A stretch of 64,000 bases of DNA, from positions 86,953-150,952 of the forward strand of contig JAUIRK010000830.1 in NCBI GenBank assembly GCA_030549495.1. Reading direction: 5' to 3'. This DNA is from Nectonema munidae (Eukaryota > Nematomorpha > Nectonematoida > Nectonematidae). The translations under genes were made by a program, and so were the position numbers. This document shows positions 21,225 through 33,500 of the stretch, one piece after another. Within the stretch, counting starts at the first letter, position 1, and every line of letters starts with the position of its first letter. A model generated the notes under the pieces. The model did no database searches. It was not told where the DNA came from and saw nothing but the letters and a program-made list of their open reading frames with translations.

Positions 21225-23240
21225 ATATAAAGATTAATTAATTTTACTAAAGATTCTAGATTTAATTTACAAAATTTCAAATTAAAATTGAATTTCATTA
21301 ACTATAATATGTAATTAACTATTTAAATATTTTACTAGAGATTCTAGATTTAATTACAATTTAATTATGAGAGTAAATAAAAAAAAATATTTAATTAGAA
21401 ATAAAAAATACATACTTTATATTTCTGCTCAATACTTTGAGGTTGCAATAAATCTTTTAGAGAATTTAAAAACACAGAAAATAATTTTGCTTTTGGAAAA
21501 TGGCTTCTCCAAACGAGCTCATCTAAATATGATTTGAATAATTCGTTGGAGGTGTTAAACTGTCTTTTAATTTTCTTTTGGCCCGCATCCAAACATTTTC
21601 AAGGTTTTGCGTGTGAATGTTCATATCAATTGGGTCAACAAAGTTACGTTGGTGTAAACTACGCAATGATCATAAACTCCATTATTATAGTTAGAAAATA
21701 GAAATATTCCTATAAGCAGGCCATCCGTCAGAAACAATAATGGATCTTGGTAGTATGTGTCTTTGTAAAATTTGTGTAAGAGTTGTTTCGCTCCTATCTT
21801 CAACTTCAACTAAAAAACATTTCTTACTATTTCTTTCAATTGCTCCAAACACCCAATGACCTTCTCTCCAAGTACATATGTGATATTTTCTATGAAAAAA
21901 CTTGCTTTCATCAATTTCTACTATACTTTGTTCAAAGTTTTCATCAAAACCTCCAACAGTTAGACAATTTCTTTCAACCCAACTTGTAGCAATCTCTCTA
22001 CAAAAATTAGCCTAGTCTACAGCAGTTCATCTATTTCCAATAGATGCTTCATGAATAATAGCGTCTAATGAATAGTCACGACACCATCCATAAATGAACA
22101 AAATCATAGAATTTAAGGTGAGGTGGCTTTTTGCAAAAAAAGATCCTGATCGCACCGTCTTTTTTTTTATACCACAAACATAACATTTCCAACAATATCC
22201 ATCATTTCTCTTTATTAATTTACAATTTTGTAGGCAATCATTGCATTGAAAAATATTTAAAATAACTTTGTCGGAAGCAAACCATTTAAAAATTTCTAAT
22301 TTATCATTTGAATTTAAAACTTGTAACAGAGAAGAAAAATTCCAATTTTCAGATAAAATTGTATTCTGTAGTATCCATAGGTTCATTCATTTCAGATTGA
22401 ATTGATAGAACAGATGATCAAAGAAAATATACTTCTTACGCTCGTGTCAAAACAACTCGTCAAATTATACATGTCCCTGATCGATTTGAGCGAGTGTAGC
22501 ATATGTGGGTGAATTTGGTTATATTTTCCGTGTGTTCTTTTTTATTTGTTTGGATGCATGTGTGGTATCAAGTAATAACTACAAAGAATGATTTTGTTAT
22601 TCAAACCCATACAAAACACATTGATACACTTATGAATCAGTATTAGCACACAAGCGTGTGCTATCTATGCTGAGCGAAACATCTTATACGAATACAACCA
22701 GAACCACACAACAAAAATACAAACGCTATTCGCAAATCGATCGCTCTGTGTGTTTTCCTATTGATGAGATGTTTTGATAGGAGCATAACAAATGTTTTCC
22801 TACGACCTACATCAATAATTGTTTCACTTAGAAGTGAATGCAATTACTGACTACTCTGAGTCAACACGAAATTTTATCTAAAAATTGAAACTTCTGGTTT
22901 TTATTTCACGAATGATAAATTGGATTTTTAAAATTTAATAAAACTATACATTAATTTTTTTTTGCTTTACTTTGTTTTTAAACTCTTTGAAGGAATTATG
23001 TAACCTCGAGTATTGAACAGAAATAAAGTATGTATTTTTATTTTTTTTAATTTACTCACTTATTTTTTGTAAATTATATCTAGAATCTTTAGTAAAATAT
23101 ATTCAACAAAATTTTATTATAATTTTTGATTTTTTTATGTTGTAAATTTTCTATTTTTTTTAAATTTACTGACATAGTTTTATATAAGTTAGATTTAGAA
23201 TGTTTAGTAAAATATATTCAATGAAATTCTATTATAGTTT
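21225..23240 (-). mobile_element. Merlin (IS1016/ISXO2-like) DNA transposon with long, duplicated inverted ends
   Basis: On the minus strand, 22386-21395 encodes a Merlin-type transposase in broken frames: a zinc ribbon (CNDCLQNC ... CWKCYVCG, then KTVRSGSFF), the first catalytic motif VEIDESKF near 21920, GHWVFGAIERNSKKCF, the second catalytic motif SDGWPAY near 21725, and NIHTQNLENVW near 21610, which is the third catalytic region of the ISXO2-like domain. The left end (21235-21440) and right end (22990-23225) are inverted copies of each other. Each end also contains the motif TTTTACTAAAGATTCTAGAT (or a close variant) twice. The left inverted repeat overlaps the 3' end of the transposase frame. 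The copy is inactive. No TSD could be defined. Confidence 0.86.
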
Positions 23241-24414
23241 GAATTCCATAAAAAAAAGGGTTTACATATAGATAAATAGCAATTACCTGTTAAAGTAGAT
23301 GGGTTTAACTTGGGAATTCGTCAATTCGACATGGCGAAATAGACAGTTCAGTTAGCGAACACAAATTACAATTTTTCACAAGTTTACGAAACCATTTCTC
23401 TAATGTATCTGTTTTATCTCCTTAACTAATACATAACTATAAAACATAACTTGATTGACGAATTCTAGCATGAACTAGTGTTCCCAGCTGCTAAATAAAA
23501 ATCAATTGTGAGAGAACATGGGATGAATAACTTTATGTCTAAATTAGAACAATAAATGTTGGAAAAGTTTTCCATATATTAACCAAAATTAGCTAAAAAA
23601 TAGTTGTTTAGCGAAATGGCTAATAAAAGATAAATCTTTGAGCAAGCGGAGCTTTTGATATTTTCAAATTAGTATATAAAAGTGACCATAAAAACAACTA
23701 ACAATGCGACTCTGGTATACTTCGACCCTAAGCATGACTTTCTATCTGAGCTTATCCGCCACTGGTAGGAATAAACCTATAACTTTTAAAAAAAAATTTT
23801 ACATTTTTTGAAGCAAGAGTAGTATTTGAATTTAATTTTCTATATCGCTAATATTCTAAAAAGGGTCGTGGTAAAATGAGCTGACAGATATAAAGTTAAA
23901 TGTCAACCTAATAAAAAAGGATATGAAGATGAAACTTGACATACATATAAATCTCGAGTCTCTTATTCAGAAAAATATCATCTTAATATATAAAATTATG
24001 TCAAAGACCTTATTCTGATGAAAAAAGTGGAAAATTTTTATAATTGCGAACCATTTTTGTTACCTCGATAAGGATTGAAATGTCTATGCGAAAAAAATAA
24101 AGCAAAAACTTTTTAATTTTTCAAAAAAAAAGAAAATATAAGTTAATCTATAAAAAAAAACTTTAAAAATTTCTTAACGGGTGAATATATAAAAATAACC
24201 AAATGAAAAGTTTATAAAAAAAAAATAATTATATAAAAATAATTTATATAAAATTTTCATTATTCCCCAAAAAAAGGGTATTTTAAAGACAAGTAGAGAT
24301 ACAAAAATTTTAACTAAATGTTTGTTAAGTTTAATTTTAACGTATTATCTTATGTTTTTATGTATAATATTTTTTAGATAAAAAATTAAAACAATACTTG
24401 CTGACTCATCACTC
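23241..24414. other. AT-rich stretch, no gene seen
   Basis: Nothing recognised beyond A/T-rich low complexity. Confidence 0.45.
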
Positions 24415-27205
24415 ATCAGAAAAACATTGAGATAAATCTGTGTTGGTGTAGTTTAGATCGAGAAGCGGATCTATGAGAACTAGCCAGATGATATCGGAAA
24501 GACATCCTCCTTGGGGAGTTGAGAGGATTAGCTTATGGATGCAAAGAGAAGCGCGATGTCGGAAAATGAGACAGCGGTTTAAAAGGTATGAGTAAGGAGG
24601 AGGATGATGTAAGGAGGAAATAATTTGTGAGCGAAGTTTGTGATGATGGCAGGATGTCAGGCTGAGTTAAAAGCGTTATCTAGGGTCTAGTAAAATTGTA
24701 GAAATTTTCTGAGTAGAAAGGGAAGAGTCAAGGTAGGTGGTTAGACGAGATAGTGCTCATTCCGTATTTATGTTAGTAAGATATGCAAATTGCGTATGAT
24801 GGATGAGATTACGGGATAGGATGTAGTGGACTAGAAGTTTGCGAATGATTTTTTCGAAATGTTTGCCTAGGTAGTAGGGTGATTGGTCAACAATTTTGAA
24901 TGAAGTTTGAATCTTTATTGGGTTTAGTAATGAGTATGAGTTTACCAATTTTCCAAACGTTGGAGAAATGTGAGTAGGTAAGGCATGCATTGAAAATAAG
25001 AAGTAAATGTTTATTTAATCTGTTTGGGTGAGATAAGGTCGAAGCTAGATGAAGCATTTGTTCTAAGAGAATTTATTGCTGTGTTTAATTCTTTTAGTGT
25101 GATTGGAAGAAAGGTATGGTCTTGTATGGAGTGTATGATATTTTTAGAGAGTTCTCGGATGGTGTGGTGGAAGGGGAGGTCAGAAGAGGTCGATTCAGGG
25201 GAAAGATTGTGGATAGAATGGAGGGTTGTAGTGTGTGGTATGATCAGATGAGCAGAGAGTATTATTTCAGGGAGAATAGAAGGTTTTTTCTTTTTAGTTA
25301 GCCTATTGATGATGTTCCATGGATTGTTTGAGTGTTGGCTGGTGAATTTTACTCATGCGTTCTTTTTAGCCTGAAGTATTACCTGTTTGTATTCTTTTTT
25401 AGCAGCACAATGGATGGAAATGATTGAAGGGGTGGGGGATTTTCTTAGGGTTTTGACAATGCGTTTCAGTTTGTTTTTTAACACGGTCAGTTTAGATGTC
25501 CAGAAATAGGCGTGTATTCTTTTAGGAAATTGGTTGATGGGAGTGGAGGATAAGATGGAATGTCAAACATGATCATTGAGGGATAGTGCCGTGTTTATGA
25601 TAAGCTGAAAAGTTATGAAGGGGTGATCTAAAGCTGATGGGATGTCAGAGATCGATCAATTAGATATGAGATTGAGAGTATTTGAAGTGGTTATTGTGGG
25701 GTCAATGTGAGATGTGAATTGTTAGTTGTTACAAGAACGTTGATATGTAGGGGTTCTAGAGTTATCATTGAGATATAGGTTGTTAGAGCATAATAAATTA
25801 ATGGCTTGTCCTCGTAGATTTTCTTTGTGGTCCCAGATCTGTCATCAAGTGTTGCAATCGGTTGAGATAATTAAATGATATGTTGACGGCAGTGTGAATA
25901 TAGAAAGTTAGTGATTGGGAGAAATCAAAAGGAATGGCTAATAGGTGTGAGGGAGTAGAATAAAGGGTTGTAAAAAGAAAAGGCTGAGGTTTGGTGTGTA
26001 CCAGAACAAAGTAAAAATTGTTGGAAGAGAATCGTGGTAATGGCGTGTGGTGAACGGTTGAATTTATGAAGATGCATGCAGAATAAAAGGATAAAACAAA
26101 GAGTTTGAAATTAGAATGATATAGGTTTGTCCAAGCGGGACTAGAGTGGTTGAGGTTGATGTGAAGAAAATTTAGCATAGGAATTTGTTTATTAGAATAT
26201 TGTGTTGGTTTTGGATGTGTCGTGCGTGTTGAATTTGAATTTCGCATAATTTGGATATAGCGTTATGGTTATTGTGGCAATTGAAGCATGATAGTTTCGT
26301 AGAATCATTTTTGAAAATGTACTCTGATGTAGAGTGACCTCGATTGCCGCAGTGATCGCAATTGAGTGATTCACATTTGCATTTATTCATTAAGTGGTAT
26401 TTTAGACATTTCTGGCATTGGCGATGTAATGGTTTTGCTAAGGTTAGAGTGAGAATGTGATGGTCGACTATGAGTATATGAGATTTGCTTGATTCTAGTA
26501 TAGCCATATAAGAGAATGTTCCTGTGTAACCAGCTTGGGATACTGTGTTAAGATTACCAATATTTTTTAGGTTTAGGTTTTCCTTAGCAATTGTTGCAGA
26601 GAGAATAGAAAGTGGTGCGGTTATGGGTATGCTTCTGCGTAGGAAATAGGGTTTGAGGATGTGTAAATCTTCGGATTTAATTCCGTTATTATGAAGTGTT
26701 TAATGTGCTAGTGCTTTCTATTCTTGTTTTGAAAATTGAAAGTAAATAGTGTCACTATTTGAGGATCATGTGTTGGAGATGGTAAGTGTTAGTTTCTAGG
26801 TTTTTGACTATTTTGTCAGAAGGCAGCTTTCTCGGCATTAGATCCAGAGGGAGTAGGGGGACTATTTTTAGAGTAAGCTCGCTATTTAGAGATGACTTGG
26901 GCTTAGAAAGAGATGGTTTTTGTTTACCTGAAAGTTATCGGATAGCTATGTGTGGTTATGGGCGAGACTTGTGCGTATGTAGATAATGTGGGGCATGGTT
27001 GAGTATGTGGGTGGTGAGAAAGAGAGAGTTGTTCGATTTTTTTGGAGTGTGCAAGAGTTACTTCATATTTTAGATTATTAAGGAGGGTAAGGTCTTCTAC
27101 ATTTAGAGAGGAATTTGCTATGAAGAGGTTCGCTATTAATTGGGTAGAGGTAAGGTTTGGAGCATCATGGTGACATGCACGTTTTGGATTGGGCATGTGA
27201 AATAG
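24415..27205 (-). mobile_element. I-type LINE, second copy (zinc-knuckle ORF1, endonuclease start, RT start)
   Basis: On the minus strand: a gag-like ORF1 end with CCHC knuckles (CQKCLKYHLMNKC, CDHCGNRGHSTSE, CFNCHNNHNAIS) at 26507-26172; the start of an APE-type endonuclease (LNFLHINLNHSSPAWTNL) at 26180-25800; the RT entry (HFEKIIRKLLVHYILS...FAYLTNINTE) at 24880-24757; and RT palm motif TPQGGCLS with a decayed FSDE box near 24500-24430. The copy stops there, lacking the rest of the RT and RNase H. Broken in several frames. Same family as 10740-12275. Confidence 0.78.
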
Positions 27206-29287
27206 GTGTAAAAGAATGATGTGATATAAAGGTAAATATTTTTACTCAAATTAATAAATCTATAATTAATAAAAGGTCCTGTTTGTTGATATTTCACTAT
27301 GAGTAAAAAATATTCACCATTTTTAAAAGAAGCAAAAACAACTGGAAACAAAACAATTAATTATATTTCAAATTAAATTTAAATTAACTGGGATTGTTTT
27401 AGTGTAAAGAGTAAATTAAAAAAAAAACTAGAAGAATTTAAATGCATTGAGAAAATATCTAAAAAAAATACCACCAAAATTTTTTTTGCGGTCCAAATTA
27501 ATTTCTTTCCTTAAGTCATCCCACTACGCATGAAAGTTTTTACTAAAGAATGTGAAGTGAATCTCTATGTGAATATGAAGCTATATCTCTATATTTGATA
27601 ACGTCAGGAATTTTTAATTCTTTTTTTTAGAATTTGTTTCTAAATATCTGAAAATGGAACAAACATTAAGCATTAAACCCATAATGTTACATTTTACATT
27701 ATGTGGTTAGCAGAATTTAAATAATTGATTAGCTTTTTTTCTCATTTCTGTTATAACCTCAATCAATAATTTCTTTCCAATGCCGAAGACTACATCATAA
27801 AGTATAGATTGACATTAATGTGTAAAATGTTGAGAAAATCTCACACAGCAATAAATTACTTTCCCAATTTTTCATATATGAGTAAAAAACACTTTATCTT
27901 CAAATGCTAAATATGATATGTGATAAAACATAAAAATTACAAGTCGCACGATCCACATTCTCTTGAAAGCGAGCCCACAAGAAACTATTCCGACCAGTGT
28001 TTACTGATTAGCCATCTATTTCCTTACTCATTTTAAGTTAATATCTTCTTTTGTTAGCTCAATATTTTCCAAAGGAAAATGAATACTTAAAACTGTCTAG
28101 AAGTAGATCCTCCTTCTGGTTCTTCTACGCTAACAAAATCAATGGAGGGTCCTTTTTGTATTAAGGCAAACCATGTCAAACTATTTATCTTGCTGCTTAA
28201 AATCAACAGGCCATCTATGTGTATAGGAAATCCTAAATATTGTTTGATCTCTTCTCTTAATGTTTTTGGATGGAATTTATATGTAACATTTCAGTGTAAT
28301 AAACTTAATCACCATATTTAATATCAACACATGATATTTGAAATTAAACAAAACTTTCAGTTTTTTTGATTATTTATGAAAAGTTTTTCAGCATTTTGTT
28401 GAACTAATGATTCAAAAGTCCATGACCAAACACTCGGAGTCAAAATCACAACTACAACGATATATAATAGAAACATTACGATCGATTGTTTTTAGAAAAC
28501 TAATCTAAGATTTTTTTGAATATAGCTACTTCATGTCGAGTAACATAGAGATGATCTATTATAATTTAAAGTTTTGTTCTTCAATCACATCTACTACCAT
28601 TTTGCTATATATACTATATTATTGCCGAAAATTATTTACACAAAACATCGAACATATATTCTTGCTATTTTACCTGTACTTGTAAGGATTATTTGATACT
28701 AATATACAACATCACTTTTTATTTTAGAAATAATCTAATTTGTATCCTATGTATAAAGTACTATTTGCTTCAATCATACTTTTCTATCTACTAGTTTATA
28801 TGTAGTCATCAAAAAATAGGTTTAATGCTTTTGGCGACAAAAACAGCAATTTTTTCAATATCTTCCTAAAAAACTAATTCATGTTCGTTTATTTTATCAA
28901 ATATTTTAATAGGATACTTTAAATAAAATTCAATTTTTTGACTTAAAATTTTTATTGTATATTTGAACATTTATCAATACCATATTTCGCTTATTATTTT
29001 TCCCGCAAATAAAAAGGCGCTAAAGATTAAATGCCAGCAAAGTAAAATTTTAATTTTAAGTATATTAGCGGTAAAAAATTAAAATTTATTAAATTGAATT
29101 GTAAAGCTAAGTCCTTCATTTTTCATTGTGAATAACTTAATTTAAAAACTAGAAATTTTTCATTAAACTTAGTGGACAAATTTACAATATGTGATCATGA
29201 GAGATAAATGATGCAAAATTTTTATTAGAAGCTTAATAGCTGAATCACAAACTGTTACTATTCCTTAGAGTCTCACATTCTTTTTGC
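27206..29287. other. AT-rich stretch, no gene seen
   Basis: No coding, RNA or repeat feature recognised on either strand. Confidence 0.45.
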
Positions 29288-30165
29288 TTAGATCAGACTC
29301 ATTTTTTGCACGAAATACATTGAAGTTTTCCTTATAAGATTTGGTAAAAAGCTGTGTCTCGCTATAAAAGAATTGTTTAAAAATCCAGTACATTTGTGCC
29401 AAGTATCAAACGCATCCCGTTGTCCGATGAATAAAGGGCTTAAAAGCCTTACCCCGATTTGTTCCAGATAATACAAAAGATATCTCAATTATTTGTTGTA
29501 TCTGAACAAAAAATAGGTTATTTCGAAGTGGTAAAGGTTCAATCCATTTCAAGTCTATTTAGATATTTTCAATCCAATCTTCTATTTTCAATTTTGTTAC
29601 AAAGATTATTATCTGAATGAATATTTCTTTGTTATATGTTCCATTTAAAATGTTTAAAGGCTTCTCTGGGGCTCTAAGTATGAAGCACTGTTCTCTTAGA
29701 GTTTATAATATTTTCGATAAAATATTTCCCATCCTACTTTTTAAATCTAAAAAAACACCCACAGTCATTTTTTTCACTCCATATTTTCATTATGTTGTCT
29801 ATAAAAAGGCGTCAAGTTTTTTAATTGAATAAAAGTTTCTATATGCAAACTGATATTCAAAAAAGTTTTGTTTTTCTGACTGAATTTTTTTTTAAAAACG
29901 TTTGATAAGTTTCGCACAATGGAAATAGGTCTATAATTTTAGACAAAATTATTTTAGCGTTATCTTTTTTGTATATTGGTTTAATCTTATTTTACTTTAA
30001 GTTGGAAAGGGTAGACTCCTTTTTCTTTACATTTGTTGAAAATTAGCTCCAACATTTAAAAATATATTTATATTAAAATTATTTTAAATTCAAATTATCG
30101 ATATAACTTATTTATTTCCTAAAGAAGTATTGACTTAAGACACTCAAAATTTATCTTTTTAAAGA
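29288..30165 (-). mobile_element. Heavily decayed LINE reverse transcriptase
   Basis: The segment 29920-29995 matches the LINE at 1110-1180 (AATAGGTCTATAATTTTAGAC and the neighbouring bases), and minus-strand frames at 29860-29660 give EYQFAYRNFYSIKK, comparable to YQFGFPKYYSMEY there. Everything else is too decayed to place. Confidence 0.5.
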
Positions 30166-30466
30166 GTTATATTTTATATTAAAAATTTTTAGGTAGAACA
30201 ATCAAAGCCGGTTTAATAGATCACTTCAATCTGATGTAAATTTTCCAAACCCGCCTATTAGAATGTGCAAAGGGGAGATCAGAATGAAGAAAGGGGTGTG
30301 GTCTTTGTGAACGGTAGTCACTTAATCAAGGTCGTATACGCTTAATCGGAATTGATTGAGAAGAATTGAAACCAATCGTTATAGAGATTCAGTAGGTTTC
30401 ACTTTGCATGCTTTCTTTCATTGATTTCATATTCAACCGATTTTTTTGAAGATTGAAAATACCTAG

Positions 30467-30540
30467 CAAAAGGCTCTTGCAGACTAACTTGAAAGTTACT
30501 AAGAAAAGAGCAAAGAGATCTTCAAAAAATGCCAACTCTG
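30467..30540 (+). CDS. cdc6: CDC6 exon, basic N-terminal region
   Basis: Encodes KRLLQTNLKVTKKRAKRSSK and on to NANS; donor G|gttagt. The acceptor may be at 30466 or 30482. An in-frame stop upstream means the start codon lies in an earlier exon. Confidence 0.6.
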
Positions 30541-33500
30541 GTTAGTCTAATTAGCTTTTTTTGTTTGTTAATAATTAATTTGACGTATAATACCATTTTT
30601 TAGACAAAGAAAATATTCCTATATTTCACCCTCAAGTTAGAGGTAACGCTTTTCTTCCTTATTTATTTGGGAATAGATCGTTATGCGGCTGGTGCAATTT
30701 AGATTTTAGCGCTTTGGTCAATCAACTCAGAGTCATGTGTGACATCAAGACGGATACCTTTGAATGCAGCTCACGAGCTGAGGAAATGCAGTTCATCTTC
30801 AATTTTTTGAGATCGAGCTGTCAGCACAAATCCTCGACATTGCTTTTCATTTGCGGGCCTCCGGGTTGCGGCAAAACAGCCACGATAAATCACGTGCTGA
30901 AAGAAATTAAAAAAGTGGATAAGGTGCTTTTTATTTTCCCACTCTTCTTTCAAAATTTCCATTGCTTCTTTTTTAGGAGTTTGGTGACTTGCATCCGACT
31001 TACATCAATTGCTTCTCCTTGAATAAACCGCAGGATGTGTTTCATCAAATAGTTAAAAACTTGAAGATAGGCACTCTGGGCCTGAGAAGTGGTTGTGTCG
31101 AAGTCATCAAAGAATTCAGCGAAAGAGAAAAGGACTTTCAGTAAGACTCTGCCCCTGGAAACCACGAATTATGAAAATGTATTTGGTGTTTCTTTTTTAG
31201 TTTGGTAGTTTTGGATGAGATTGATCAACTCATCGACAAGAATTCAAGTGTTTTGCAGCAAATCATAAAGTTCACTCACGTTCCTCACTCCAAACTCATC
31301 ATCATAGGTAAGAGGCATTGATTTATTCTCACGAATCGTGAAAATACTCTGTCACTTTTAAGGCATTGCAAATTCTCTCGACATAGTTGAGCGCTTTCTG
31401 CCGAATTGTAAGGGAGTTTTTGCAAAGTATGCGCCCAAACTAATCAACTTCTCCACCTACGATGCTCACAATCTTTCCCTGATTCTTAGGGATCGCATTA
31501 AGAACGTAAGTGTGTTTCATTCTTTAAACATAAATTCCTATCTTCTTGAGAGCAGTGCACGCGCTACTTCACACAAACCAGGCCTGCTCCTAATGTTATT
31601 AAGCATACGTCTCTAACTCTCTCTTTAATTCTTTTAGATAACTTGTACATTTTAAAAATGTCATTTAAACTTAACCATCACCCAATATTTTCATTCCTTA
31701 ATCTTCAACTCTATTTTCAACATTTAGATAAAATAAGGAACCATTTTAATTCAATTATTTTGACAAATAGATTTTGGTCACATTAATTTCTGGAAAATTG
31801 GCATATAAATTTTAAATCTACATTTGCGATATGCTGCACCAACGTCTGGTCCCAAGTCCAGAGTGAAAAAGGAGTGCGCCAAAAAGGGCATCCGGCATGT
31901 AAATTGGCGCGGTATCTAATTGGAAAGACTAATTAAGCAATGAAAAAATAAGACATTTATGTAATGTAAATGAAATCAATAAAGTAATAGAGTGGCAAAG
32001 AATGGCAAACATTTAGCATTCATAATAATTTCTTTCATGAAAATGTAATGTGTATAGATATGGCTTGACAAATACATCATGTGTTTTCTTTTCGCCTTGA
32101 AGCAGATTAATCTGATAGTTAAAAAATTAGCGCCCCAATGAAGCCCCCCTAAAATTTTTGCTTAGCACGGGCACTGCAGCAAACTATAGGTAAATCTAAG
32201 GGTAGATCAAAATTAACATAGAAAGAAGTGGTTCTTAAGTATATGAAAAAAAGAAATTTGAAAATACGGGATGAAGAAAATAGAGAATTTTGGAAATGTA
32301 AAATTAGGTAGTCTTTTTATATTTGTTTACATAGTTGCAACACCGGCAGACCCTCGCTTGATGGGAAAGTAGCCGTAAAACCGATTTATTATTATACATA
32401 AATGTTTTTCAAAATCAACACCCGCTCCCACCATCCTACACCGACTTGCAGTGTAAGTGAATTGGCAACACTTTGCGCTAGCTTGCCATTGTAGCAAGAA
32501 ACTCGTGAGCAGGATGATGTATTGCGATCTCAAATTCACTAAGTTGTGAGCGGAACTCTATGATGAATGTGCATCATCGTTGGCAAAACCCTGCTATATC
32601 CGTCCTTGTATCATTTTTTAAACTTTTAAAGGACGTGGATATTTAAACCCTCCTATGGGATGGACCGTGCGTCCGTAAACTCACTTAACTGTATCCGTGC
32701 AGTGCTCTAGTTGCGGAAACAAAAGAACACGGTCTATGAAAGCAAAAACGAACATCATAGGAAGGACCATCGCACATGAATTGAGACCTAGAAACTCTCT
32801 TTAGAAGGAAAAAAGAAAGTGTTAGTCTAAAGATTTTACTTTTTGTGCTTGCTAAAACTTCATATAATAAGATTTTTCTTTTTGAAAGAACGCTCTTTTG
32901 ATACTTTTGAAAAGATGAAGTTGGGTGTGCATCTGGCAATTTCACTAGAAGTTAATTTTTTTCAATGTATTAGGAAATTAAGATGCTTTATAGCTTTTTG
33001 AAACAAGCTATCGAGAAAGTGATGAACACGAATAAGAAAATTCTTGAGAGTAAAGAGAATTTTTGCACTTAAAAATAAACGATCCATGATGTTTGGAGAT
33101 AGTCTTTCAAATTATTATTAAGCTTAATAAGCATGAAAAGTCACTTTTCTTGTGTATCCTTGAGATTTCGGTGTTGAGCTAGCGGTAAACGTGGTACAAG
33201 AAGATTTTTGAAGGGCGCGTCTGTTGCTTTCTTTAGGTTGAAGACCACTTTTGCTTGAGCGTGTTCGAAGATGACGCCATCGAGTTCTGCAGCAAAAGAG
33301 TGAGTGCCGGGCATGGCGGAGACTCGCGCGTTGCCCTGCTCACGCTGAAGAAGGCGCTTGACGAGCTGGAGGCGCTCAAGTGGGAAAAGGCGCTTCGCGT
33401 ATCCTCTTTTTTCTTACTTGCTCATGTCGTATCCAAGGCACGCAAAATTCCGCATTTGGCTCTCATGCCACTCGTGCTACATTCCTCCACCTTGCCTGTT

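Noticed and set aside
30714-31022. A 102-residue frame containing GPPGCGKT as a gene on its own
   Set aside because: It reads past a splice donor; the AAA+ continuation lies in the next exons, making it part of CDC6.
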